DNA from: Hahella sp. HNIBRBA332
GTDB taxonomy: Bacteria > Pseudomonadota > Gammaproteobacteria > Pseudomonadales > Oleiphilaceae
Assembly (NCBI RefSeq): GCF_030719035.1
Contig: NZ_CP132203.1
Span: forward strand, 5,226,501-5,290,500
Direction of reading: 5' to 3'
Length of the DNA: 64,000 nt
Part shown: one piece after another, positions 55,102 through 63,355 of the stretch
Position numbering within the stretch: position 1 is the first letter of the stretch
How the letters are laid out: every line of letters starts with the position of its first letter
Notes under the pieces: generated by a model
The model's input: only the letters and a program-made list of their open reading frames with translations
The model's database searches: none
Told to the model about the DNA's origin: nothing
Program-made: the position numbers and the translations under genes

Positions 55102-55647
55102 ATGAGCAAGACAGAAACCCCTTTGGAGCTGAGCGAAGAACAATGGCTGCACATCAACGAAACCATCACCATGCTCACGCTGGCGGTAGCGCAGATCGAA
55201 GCCTCCATCCTGGAAAGCGAAAAATCCTTCGGCCGTTTGACCCAGTCCTTCACGACTATCGTGGAAACCGTTAACTCTGCCCCTGACCCTTCTACACAGG
55301 CCCATGAACTGAAATTGCAATTGGACGGACTGAAGAAAGACGTCCATAACGCCGTGGTCGACTTCCAGTTTTTTGATCGCTTGGCGCAACGCCTTTGCCA
55401 CGTCAAGGAGAGCCTCGGCGACCTCGGCGGGCTCCTGCGGGCGCGTGAGCGGCTGGACAAGCCGGAAGAATGGCGCAACCTGCAACAAGACCTCAAAGGT
55501 CGCTACACCATGGCCTGCGAGAGAGAGATGTTCGACATGATCCTCAATGGCGTCGCCATCGAAACCGCATTAGCCCACTTCAAAGCCAACTATCTGGATG
55601 AAATGGCCCAGCAAAACGAAGAAGATGGAGATATCGATCTGTTTTAA
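55102..55647 (+). CDS. CheZ-like helical protein
   Basis: This 181-residue all-helical protein has long amphipathic helices (MLTLAVAQIEASILESEKSF), a DFQFFDRLAQRL stretch that recalls the catalytic helix of CheZ (DFQ), and an acidic C-terminal tail EEDGDIDLF similar to the CheY-binding tail of CheZ. This suggests a CheZ-type phosphatase or a relative, but similarity is limited. It is in a likely operon with the PAS/GENEF gene, so a link to receiver signalling is inferred. Confidence 0.45.
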   Translation: MSKTETPLELSEEQWLHINETITMLTLAVAQIEASILESEKSFGRLTQSFTTIVETVNSAPDPSTQAHELKLQLDGLKKDVHNAVVDFQFFDRLAQRLCHVKESLGDLGGLLRARERLDKPEEWRNLQQDLKGRYTMACEREMFDMILNGVAIETALAHFKANYLDEMAQQNEEDGDIDLF

Positions 55648-55877
55648 ACAGACTAATTACCTCCCCCCTCTACAACGCTATTTTTACTTACTCCTTTCTC
55701 ATGACTGACGTTAGTCCCAAAGGACGATTGATCAAAAAACAGACACAAATACAATAACGCCAGTATTATTTCTGTTTGTAACCCGGCCTCTTCTTACAGC
55801 AATTCAGGTTCCCCGACCCCAATTTACCTGAGCCTTCGTGCGTCCAGAAGCGGCCTGCAACATAGGATGTTTCCTGC

Positions 55878-58800
55878 ATGCATTACCCCCGTCGCTTCCA
55901 AGTCAAACATCACTTGGATATCGTCGCTGATGAACTGACGCGCATTGAGTCGCCCACTACCGCCATCGGCTATATCGAAAAATGTCTGAACGACGGGGAT
56001 GGACGCGGCAAGGATTTCGACGCCTTTATCGCCTCGCTGCAGGGAAGTCATTTCCAGTCCACCTCAAACAAGTTTCCCGGCCGCGGCGCGGCGGCGTTCA
56101 ATACCTGGCGCAATACCCTGATTCGCGAAGCCCGCCATGGCAATGTGTTATTAGTGGTGGATGCAAGCGAAAAGCCTTTTCATCCGCTGATCATTGAGAA
56201 AGACAAAAAGCTGACGCCAGGGCAGTCCAACACCCATGCCGCCACCCAGTTGTTGAACCGTCTGAAGCCAGTGAAAACGCCCTCGCCCAAACGTCCGGCG
56301 GGGACCGCCGCAGGGGGAGCGGCCGCCTCCAATCCCATGGCGGAAAGCCATCCGTCGTTCAACGGCAATGTGGGCTGGGCCAGCGTCCAGAGCGAAAAAA
56401 CCAGCTACGGCGCGCCGCCGCCTCCGGCCCCATCAGCGTCCAATCCCGAAGAGACGTCCGTCAGCGACGCCAGCGGCCACAACGACAACGGCGAAACTCA
56501 AACCGCCAACGACGAGGCCTGCGTCAGCGGCGACCCTGTGAGCATGATCACTGGCGAGGAGTTGCTGGATCTGGTGGATTTCACCTTGCCTGGTCCTATG
56601 CCTTTAGTGTGGAAGCGCACCTACAAGTCTTCCAACAACCACCAGCGCGGTTTGGGCGTCGGCTGGACGCATCTGCTGTGTCAGACCCTGGAAGAGGACA
56701 ACGGGCGCATTACCTTCACCACCGACGAAGGCCGTTATATCGACTTCCCGCGTCCCCTGATCGAACAGTCCAGCCGCAACGCCGCGGAGCGCATGACTCT
56801 GCATCGTGTGGACGAGAACATCTACGCGCTGCAACAGCTGGGACAGCCGGACAAAGTCTTCGTCGGCGGCAACGGCGCCTACCGGCTGGAAGCTCTGGTG
56901 GACGCCTTGGGCAATCGCATCGACATTGCTTACTGGCAGGACGTGGACGGCTATGCGCGTCCCATCACACTCCTGCAAGCCAACTGGGGACCGCGCCTGC
57001 ATATCCTGCACAACGCCCAGGGACTGATGTGCGAGATTCAGTCGATCCAGACCAACGGCGCCGTCGCGACCTTGGCGACTTACGACTATGACGAGCAGCA
57101 GGATCTGATCCGCGCCGCAGACCGAGCCGGCGCCAGCGAAAGCTACGCCTACCGCCATCACGTCATCACCCGTCGCACCCTGAAAACCGGCTTCAGCTTC
57201 TATTTCGAGTGGAGTCAGTACAGCCCCAGCGGCAAGTGTCTGCGCCAGTGGGGCGATCGCGGCATTTACGATTACCGTTTTGAATGGGATACCGCCAATA
57301 AAGTCTCCCACGCTTTCGACAGCAATGGCGGCAAAACTACTTATTACTACGACCACCGCGGCAAGATCATCAAGGAAATCGATCCCGAAGGCGGGGTCAC
57401 GCGCATGGCCTACAACAAAAACGGCCAGCTGATCCAGCATATCGACCCGGAAGGCGGCGTCACCCGCTACGTCTACGACGAGCAGGGGTTACTGACGCAA
57501 CTGACAGACGCCGCCGGCGCGTCCTACAAAATCCGTTACAACCACCGCGGCCAGCCGGTGGAGATGATCAATCCCCTGGGCCACAGCTGGCGTCGCGAGT
57601 ACGACGGCAAAGGGCTGCTGACCTGCGTCACCGATCCGCTGGGCAACCAGACCCGCTACGCCTACAACGAACGCGGCCTGCCGCAGAGCATCACCGACGC
57701 CGCCGGCAATGAAAAAACCTTCGTCTGGAACGCCCTCGCGCAGTTAGTCAGCGAGAGCGTCAACGGCCGCCGCACCGAGTACCTGCTGAACGAAGACGGC
57801 GATATCGGCGCGGTTGTGGACGCCGACCAGCGCACCACCGAGTACGAATATGACCTGCTCGGCAACGTCACCCGCGTACAGCATCCCGACGGCTCCGCCG
57901 TGCAGTTGCGCTACAACGCCAACAGCCAGCTGACCCACTTTATCGACGCCGCCGGTCGCTGCACAGAATACGTGTACGACGGCCTGTCCCAGGTGCGCAA
58001 AAAGATCGACGCCAACGGACAGGTGTTTGAATACCTGTACGACAAAGAACGCAACCTGATTGGTCTGATCAACGAGAAGGGCGAGCGCTATAAGCTGGGC
58101 TACGACCGCAATGAACGCCTGATCCGGGAGATCGGCTTCGATGGGCGCATTCAGGAGTACCAGTACAACCGCGCCGGGCATTTGATCTCTCATCTGGAAG
58201 GCGTTCATATCGACCTGCCGTCGGAACAGGCCAACACCACCCGCTTCAGCCGCGATCCGCTGGGCCGACTGCGGGAAAAACACAGCCCGGACGGCGAAAT
58301 CAGCCAGTTCCACTATGATGCAGCGGGACGGCTCACTGAGGCGAGCAATCCTCACCGACAGCTGCGCTTCGCCTACAACGCCCTGGGACAGCTAACCGAA
58401 GAGCGTCAGGACCAGCATGTGCTGCGTCATGATTACAATCCCCTGGGCCTGCGCACGCAAACCCAGTTAGCGGACGGAACCCGGTTGAACTTCGCCTACG
58501 ATCAGCATGGCCTGTTCAGCGAAGCCCGCTACAACGACAACCTGCTGACGCAGATCACCCGCGATGCGCAGGGACGGGAAGTCGCCCGCCAGCAGGGCGC
58601 ACTGCAATCCCAGTACGAATACGACCTGATGGGCCGCCTGAGCCGCCATCGCGTCGGCCATGAGGCCAACAAAACGCAACTGATCGACCGTCGCTACCAG
58701 TACGACCACCACGGCAATCTGGCGCTGATCGACGATCTGCAGAAAGGGACGACCCGCTACCATTACGACGCCCTGGACCGTCTCAAGCAGGTGGAAAGTT

Positions 58801-60008
58801 ACTGCAACGAGCAGTTCGACTTCGACCCGGCGGGCAATATTCTGAGCGGAGAAAGCGATAGCGCGGTGAGAAAAGGCAACCGCCTGCAATTCCATGGCGA
58901 CCGCCACTTTGACTATGACGACGCCGGCAACCTGATCCGCGAACGTCGCGGCAAAGGCGGCAAACTGGAAACCCGCTACCTCTACAACAAGCAGAACCAG
59001 CTGATTGCGGTGGAGAAAGACGGCCAGCGCACCGAGTATCGTTACGACGCCCTGGGCCGCCGCATCGCAAAACAGGACGCCTTCGGCCAGACCGAATTCC
59101 TGTGGAACGGCGACGTGCTGCTGTCCGAACAACGCCAGCACCTGCGCAAGCTCTACGTCTACGAACCCGACTCCTTCCGGCCGCTGGCGTTCATCCAGGA
59201 CGAAAAAGTCTACCACTACCACCTGGATCACCTGGGCACGCCCCAGGAAATGACCGACGCAGAAGGAACCCTGGTCTGGTCCGCCCGCTACAAAGCCTAC
59301 GGCGCCCTGGCCCTGCAAGACCTGGAAAACGTCCACAACCCGCTACGCTTCCAGGGGCAATACTTTGACGAAGAAACCGGCTTCCATTACAACCGCCACC
59401 GGTACTATGATCCCCAAAGCGGCCGCTTCATCAACCAAGACCCCATCGGCCTCCTGGGCGGCGCCAATGCCTACCAATATGCGCCAAATCCAGTGGGATG
59501 GGTTGATCCGTTTGGGTTGACGGCGAAGAAGGAAGATCCGTGGCGACAGGCTAAGGCTATTGCTGCTTCAAACATAACAGTGGGGCAATTTGACGATGCT
59601 ATTGCTCTAGGTCTCCAGGGGAAAAATAGTAAAGGAGCGCTGTTACCTAAGCACGAAGCGAGGGATGTTAAGTTTGAGGCAGAAGTAGCTCAAGCACTAC
59701 GCGATCACTTGGTATCATTTAGGCGAGAAGTACCACATCCTACTGAAGCGCGTAATGTTGGTGAAATTGATATTGAAACACCGAACTTCATTATTGAAGC
59801 TACTATGGGCAGGGCGAGCAAAGCTGATCAGGTTGGAACGCGGTTAACTAACGCAATCGTTAACCCTCATAATAAGCCAATAGTTGTTGTCGCTCCTAGA
59901 TTAAAAAATAGTACGAAGGTTCAAAATACAATTGATGCAGGGGCATCTGCAGTGGTTCATTCTATTGATGAACTGCTAGAGTATTTAGCAAAAAATGGAG
60001 GGCCGTGA
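55878..60008 (+). CDS. Rhs polymorphic toxin with C-terminal nuclease-like tip
   Basis: The 1376-residue protein has an unrecognised N-terminal domain (about 130 residues), a Pro/Ala linker, a DUF6531-type entry (CVSGDPVSMITGEELLDLVD), a long array of YD repeats (residues about 380-1130) and the Rhs core end, with RYYDPQSGRFINQDPIGL and then WVDPFGL. The exchangeable tip is residues 1215-1376 (from 59520). It has VGEIDIETPNFIIEATMG, like a PD-(D/E)xK nuclease core, though the Lys of ExK is Thr here. From about 59550 the DNA is much more AT-rich than the core. No PAAR, VgrG or Hcp is seen. The export route is not clear. Confidence 0.9.
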   Translation: MHYPRRFQVKHHLDIVADELTRIESPTTAIGYIEKCLNDGDGRGKDFDAFIASLQGSHFQSTSNKFPGRGAAAFNTWRNTLIREARHGNVLLVVDASEKPFHPLIIEKDKKLTPGQSNTHAATQLLNRLKPVKTPSPKRPAGTAAGGAAASNPMAESHPSFNGNVGWASVQSEKTSYGAPPPPAPSASNPEETSVSDASGHNDNGETQTANDEACVSGDPVSMITGEELLDLVDFTLPGPMPLVWKRTYKSSNNHQRGLGVGWTHLLCQTLEEDNGRITFTTDEGRYIDFPRPLIEQSSRNAAERMTLHRVDENIYALQQLGQPDKVFVGGNGAYRLEALVDALGNRIDIAYWQDVDGYARPITLLQANWGPRLHILHNAQGLMCEIQSIQTNGAVATLATYDYDEQQDLIRAADRAGASESYAYRHHVITRRTLKTGFSFYFEWSQYSPSGKCLRQWGDRGIYDYRFEWDTANKVSHAFDSNGGKTTYYYDHRGKIIKEIDPEGGVTRMAYNKNGQLIQHIDPEGGVTRYVYDEQGLLTQLTDAAGASYKIRYNHRGQPVEMINPLGHSWRREYDGKGLLTCVTDPLGNQTRYAYNERGLPQSITDAAGNEKTFVWNALAQLVSESVNGRRTEYLLNEDGDIGAVVDADQRTTEYEYDLLGNVTRVQHPDGSAVQLRYNANSQLTHFIDAAGRCTEYVYDGLSQVRKKIDANGQVFEYLYDKERNLIGLINEKGERYKLGYDRNERLIREIGFDGRIQEYQYNRAGHLISHLEGVHIDLPSEQANTTRFSRDPLGRLREKHSPDGEISQFHYDAAGRLTEASNPHRQLRFAYNALGQLTEERQDQHVLRHDYNPLGLRTQTQLADGTRLNFAYDQHGLFSEARYNDNLLTQITRDAQGREVARQQGALQSQYEYDLMGRLSRHRVGHEANKTQLIDRRYQYDHHGNLALIDDLQKGTTRYHYDALDRLKQVESYCNEQFDFDPAGNILSGESDSAVRKGNRLQFHGDRHFDYDDAGNLIRERRGKGGKLETRYLYNKQNQLIAVEKDGQRTEYRYDALGRRIAKQDAFGQTEFLWNGDVLLSEQRQHLRKLYVYEPDSFRPLAFIQDEKVYHYHLDHLGTPQEMTDAEGTLVWSARYKAYGALALQDLENVHNPLRFQGQYFDEETGFHYNRHRYYDPQSGRFINQDPIGLLGGANAYQYAPNPVGWVDPFGLTAKKEDPWRQAKAIAASNITVGQFDDAIALGLQGKNSKGALLPKHEARDVKFEAEVAQALRDHLVSFRREVPHPTEARNVGEIDIETPNFIIEATMGRASKADQVGTRLTNAIVNPHNKPIVVVAPRLKNSTKVQNTIDAGASAVVHSIDELLEYLAKNGGP

Positions 60009-60391
60009 TGTCCACCTCGATTTACTTGGTTAGTAGCAATAAAATTCACCCCGAAGATGCACTGGCATTTTTGGCAGACTTGAATGCTGTCAATATTGAT
60101 AAAGAAAGGGCTAGTGGTTTGATCGCCGAGGGAAACGCTAATATCTGGATCAAATTCTTAGGAACTTCAGTGCTTGAGGAGAGTGACGAGGAAGAGCTTG
60201 ACGCTTGGTCGAATTACTTAGGCAAAGATGCATGCTCATTTTTTGAACTAACAATAGGTAAAGGTGAAGGAGGTATGCAGCTTGCTGTAAAAGTAGCAAG
60301 AGAGAGTATGCAGCGATGGAGAGTAGTGGTGGATGATCTTTATGACTTTATTTATTGCGAAGAAAATTTAGATGAGATATTAAATTCATAA
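60008..60391 (+). CDS. Putative immunity protein for the Rhs toxin
   Basis: The ATG at 60008 overlaps the rhs stop codon (TGATG); a GTG at 60005 is the alternative start. The 127-residue acidic protein (SIYLVSSNKIHPEDALAFLA and on) has no known domain. Position immediately after the toxin tip, small size, and equally low GC are the hallmarks of a cognate immunity gene. Its stop is 10 bases before an IS256-type insertion. Confidence 0.7.
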   Translation: MSTSIYLVSSNKIHPEDALAFLADLNAVNIDKERASGLIAEGNANIWIKFLGTSVLEESDEEELDAWSNYLGKDACSFFELTIGKGEGGMQLAVKVARESMQRWRVVVDDLYDFIYCEENLDEILNS

Positions 60392-60401
60392 TTTCAATTT
60401 T

Positions 60402-60431
60402 GACCCTGTAAATAATTCTGTGTATCTGCCT
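60402..60431. repeat. Left terminal inverted repeat of the IS
   Basis: This 30-base end matches the right end at 61686-61715 in reverse orientation with about six mismatches; the inner 13 bases are identical. Confidence 0.8.
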
Positions 60432-60436
60432 GGTTA

Positions 60437-61645
60437 TTAAAGATACTCTGTTAAGCGATCTTCGAACTCGATCATAAATCGGTTCAGCGCTGACTTCCAA
60501 TTCCTGATCGGCATCGTCCATTTCTTCGACGCATCCATGATTGCCAGATACACCACCTTCCTTGCGGAATCATCCGTGGGGAACAGCTTCCGTTTCTTGA
60601 TCACCTTCCTAATGACGCTGTTAAGGGACTCTATGGCGTTGGTCGTGTAGATGGCCCTGCGAATGTCTTCCGGGTAGCGGAACAGAGTGTTGAGGTTCTC
60701 CCAGTGAAGCCGCCAGGATCGGCTGATCTGGGGATATTTCTCATCCCATCGTTCGGCAAACCTGTCCAGCTCTGAGAGGGCTTCCTCCTCGGTGGCCGAT
60801 TGGTAGATCCGCTTCAGATCTGTTGTGACCGGCTTATAGTCTTTCCACGGCACATACTTCACCGCATTGCGCACCATGTGCACGATACAGAGCTGTATCT
60901 GGGTTTGGGGATACACGGTATTGATCGCTTCGGGGAAACCCTTCAGGCCGTCCACACAGGCGATCAGAATGTCCTTCACGCCCCGGTTCTGCAACTCGGT
61001 CAGCACATTCAGCCAGAACTTCGCCCCTTCGGTTTCCGAGAGCCACATCCCTAGCAATTCTTTGTGGCCTTCCAGGTTGCCCCCCAGGGCCAGATAGATC
61101 GCTTTGTTGATCACCTGCTTGTCCTGGCGGATCTTCACCACAATGCAGTCCAGGTACACGATGGGATAAACCGCATCCAGAGGACGAGACTGCCATTCCA
61201 CCACCTGCTCAATCACGGCATCCGTCACTTTGGAGATTAAGGTGGGAGAAACATCCGCACCATACATTTCCTTGAAGGTAGCCACGATCTCTCGGGTGCT
61301 CATGCCTTTGGCGTAGAGGCTGAGAATCTTGTCATCCATGGTGGTGAAACGGGTCTGCTGCTTCTTGACCAGTAGAGGCTCAAAGCTGCCCTGACGATCT
61401 CTGGGAGTATTAACTTCAAACTGACCGTCCTCGGTACGGAGGGTCTTGCTGGAATAGCCGTTACGGCTATTGTCTGAATTTGAAGATTGATGTTTCTCGT
61501 ACCCCAGATGCACATCCAGCTCTGCATTGAGCGCGGCTTCCACGGTCGCCTTGGTGAGCATCTGACGGAACTCGTTGAGATCCTTTTCTGTTTTCAGAGA
61601 TTTGGCTGCCTCACGGGCAAATGCTTCTAATTCTTTCTGGTTCAT
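60437..61645 (-). CDS. IS256-family transposase
   Basis: This 402-residue protein is full-length with the mutator-type signatures: first catalytic Asp in VYLDCIVVKIRQD, the second in ACVDGLKGFPEAI, and Glu in TNAIESLNSVIRK. LDVHLGYEKHQ and NGYSSKTLRT are typical N-terminal features. No frameshift or stop is present, so it should be functional. It is on the strand opposite to the rhs and immunity genes. Confidence 0.96.
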   Translation of the reverse strand: MNQKELEAFAREAAKSLKTEKDLNEFRQMLTKATVEAALNAELDVHLGYEKHQSSNSDNSRNGYSSKTLRTEDGQFEVNTPRDRQGSFEPLLVKKQQTRFTTMDDKILSLYAKGMSTREIVATFKEMYGADVSPTLISKVTDAVIEQVVEWQSRPLDAVYPIVYLDCIVVKIRQDKQVINKAIYLALGGNLEGHKELLGMWLSETEGAKFWLNVLTELQNRGVKDILIACVDGLKGFPEAINTVYPQTQIQLCIVHMVRNAVKYVPWKDYKPVTTDLKRIYQSATEEEALSELDRFAERWDEKYPQISRSWRLHWENLNTLFRYPEDIRRAIYTTNAIESLNSVIRKVIKKRKLFPTDDSARKVVYLAIMDASKKWTMPIRNWKSALNRFMIEFEDRLTEYL

Positions 61646-61685
61646 TGTCTACCTATCCTTAACCCCGCTATAGGGTACTAGTGAT

Positions 61686-61715
61686 AGGCAGATACACAAA
61701 TTAAATTACAGTCTC
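61686..61715. repeat. Right terminal inverted repeat of the IS
   Basis: Reverse complement starts GAGACTGTAATTTAATT and ends with the same 13 bases as the left end. GAGACTG-type tips are common in IS256 elements. Confidence 0.8.
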
Positions 61716-61723
61716 TCAATTTT

Positions 61724-62246
61724 GGAAACTATGTGAGCTTTCCGGCCGTTCTAAACAAAAGATTTAACCCACTTAGCGCACATGAAAAAATTTCAGCCAA
61801 TCTGCTTAAGCTCATGGTTTTCTATAGTCTTCCCACAACCAATCAAGTTGTCATAAATTATGAAAAATCTTAACAATAATATTTAAAAAATGGATTCAAA
61901 AAAGAGAAAAAATCGACACACACATTTAAATATTGATTACTAAAAAACTCAAACACTTAATAATAGATTTTTTTCCTACGCTACAAATAAGGCGAAAAAT
62001 AGATCAAAAAACACTCTATTTTTTATACGGCCTCGAAGTGAAAGTGGATTTCGAGATCGAAAACCTCATAAGCTTTAATAACATTATAGATATATTTAAA
62101 ACTTTGCCTATTTTTAAAATAGTATTTCCAAAATATAAATACTTAAGTATATCCTACCTATAAGAACCGAAAAAATATTTTCGAGATACGTAAAAACATC
62201 ATTTTTATCAAATATTTATACACTAAATAATGAAATTTCGTTTGTT
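61724..62246. other. AT-rich accessory stretch beyond the IS
   Basis: This stretch is extremely AT-rich and has no supported gene. A 76-codon TTG-started ORF (61933-62163, rich in Ile, Phe, Lys and Leu) is present but has no ribosome binding site or recognised domain. It may be a remnant of older toxin or immunity tips displaced from the rhs locus. Confidence 0.4.
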
Positions 62247-62693
62247 GTGAAAACCATAGTCGCACTCCATGAAGGGGTGAACGCCTTTCGAACAATTTCT
62301 GACACTGAAGAGCAGGCTTTTACGAGCAGCAACAGTCGAACCCTAAACATAACTGTCACTTTCAGTAACAAAGGAGAAACAAGCTACTTCCTGGACAAAA
62401 ATCTTGCCTTCCATAATGGCATATACACAATTTCATGCTTGTCATTAAATGCAGAAGGAAAAGAGATAAAAAGAAGGATAAATATAAAAGTAAAGCCGTC
62501 TTCGTTTCCTGATGACTATATAGAAATCAGGCCTCATAGTTCATACAGAGGCAGCCTTGTTCTAAATGAGTACTTCAACCTACCTGACTCCGAAAGCATT
62601 TCGATACAGTACCAGGCTTCGGCCAGAAACCCTGTAACAGGGAATATTGACGTCATTAATTCAACCATAACAGAAATAGAAATTGGAGGCTAA
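62247..62693 (+). CDS. Hypothetical beta-rich protein
   Basis: The GTG start gives 148 residues beginning MKTIVALHEGVNAFRTISDT. There is no clear ribosome binding site, and the frame remains open for about 108 bases before it without a start codon, so the real start may be lost. Strand-rich pattern (LNITVTFSNKGETSYFLDKN; DDYIEIRPHSSYRGSLVLN) resembles an Ig-like/intracellular-inhibitor type domain seen with some metallopeptidases. Function is unknown. GC is low. Confidence 0.5.
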   Translation: MKTIVALHEGVNAFRTISDTEEQAFTSSNSRTLNITVTFSNKGETSYFLDKNLAFHNGIYTISCLSLNAEGKEIKRRINIKVKPSSFPDDYIEIRPHSSYRGSLVLNEYFNLPDSESISIQYQASARNPVTGNIDVINSTITEIEIGG

Positions 62694-62794
62694 AGTATCT
62701 CTGATGCAGCGAGTATTATCATTCAGTCACTAAGAGTGATCTGAAATACTCCGTATAAGCCATTCAAAAACTGCCCTCTGCACTACCTCTGCCT

Positions 62795-63280
62795 ATGAAA
62801 ATCCCAGATTTCCACCATTACGCTTACTGCCCCGAAATGCACGGCGACTCAAACGTTCGGACGATTGGCTGGCTGGGTGATTCTGTTCCGAGTACTGGAC
62901 CCAATCCTGATTTCGTGTTGGAGATTCTGCAGCATTTCCGGCAATGTCATTTTGCCCATGATGGTGAGTTGGGCAAACATGCGTGTGAGATGTGTGATGC
63001 TGACGAGAGGTTCCATGGGGAGTTCTGGGTTGAGGTAGGCGACATTCGCTATGTTCTGCCTTTGGCGATTTTTCATTATATAAACGCCCATGACTATCAA
63101 TTACCTCCTCAGTTTGTGGAGCATTTACTCCAGCACTGGCGCTCCGAGGCGTCGTTATCCTGCCGGAATGGAAGCTGCGCTGCGAAAAACCAGAACAGGA
63201 AGGGGTTCGAATGGCGTAGTGAGGTCAGTTGTATTCCCCGAGAGCCTGTGAAAAAGTGGTGGCGATTCTGGCGCAGATAG
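62795..63280 (+). CDS. Hypothetical protein with Cys/His pairs
   Basis: This 161-residue protein starts MKIPDFHHYAYCPEMHGDSN and has HACEMCDADERFHGE in the middle, a possible metal site, and a very basic end (KKWWRFWRR). The pattern TIGWLGDSVPSTGPNPDF recalls small hypothetical proteins found beside rhs loci, but I cannot name a family. It has a weak ribosome binding site. It lies downstream of the AT-rich area and may be an orphan immunity-type gene. Confidence 0.5.
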   Translation: MKIPDFHHYAYCPEMHGDSNVRTIGWLGDSVPSTGPNPDFVLEILQHFRQCHFAHDGELGKHACEMCDADERFHGEFWVEVGDIRYVLPLAIFHYINAHDYQLPPQFVEHLLQHWRSEASLSCRNGSCAAKNQNRKGFEWRSEVSCIPREPVKKWWRFWRR

Positions 63281-63355
63281 TTCTGTGATACGGATAGCAC
63301 TCAGCAGCTCAGGGTATTGCCCGCCTTCCATTCACTGCCTATAGGGACACTGAAT

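Larger units (their letters stand above)
60402..61715. mobile_element. Complete IS256-family insertion sequence with target duplication
   Basis: The element of about 1314 bases is bounded by imperfect 30-bp inverted repeats (60402-60431 and 61686-61715; both contain TGTGTATCTGCCT, 24 of 30 positions agree). It is flanked by an 8-bp direct repeat TCAATTTT (60394-60401 and 61716-61723), the size expected for this family. The one long ORF is the transposase. The intact duplication indicates a recent insertion. Confidence 0.9.

Noticed and set aside
58467..59336. Antisense ORF of 289 codons within the rhs repeats
   Set aside because: Repetitive coding sequence produces long open antisense frames; no independent support.
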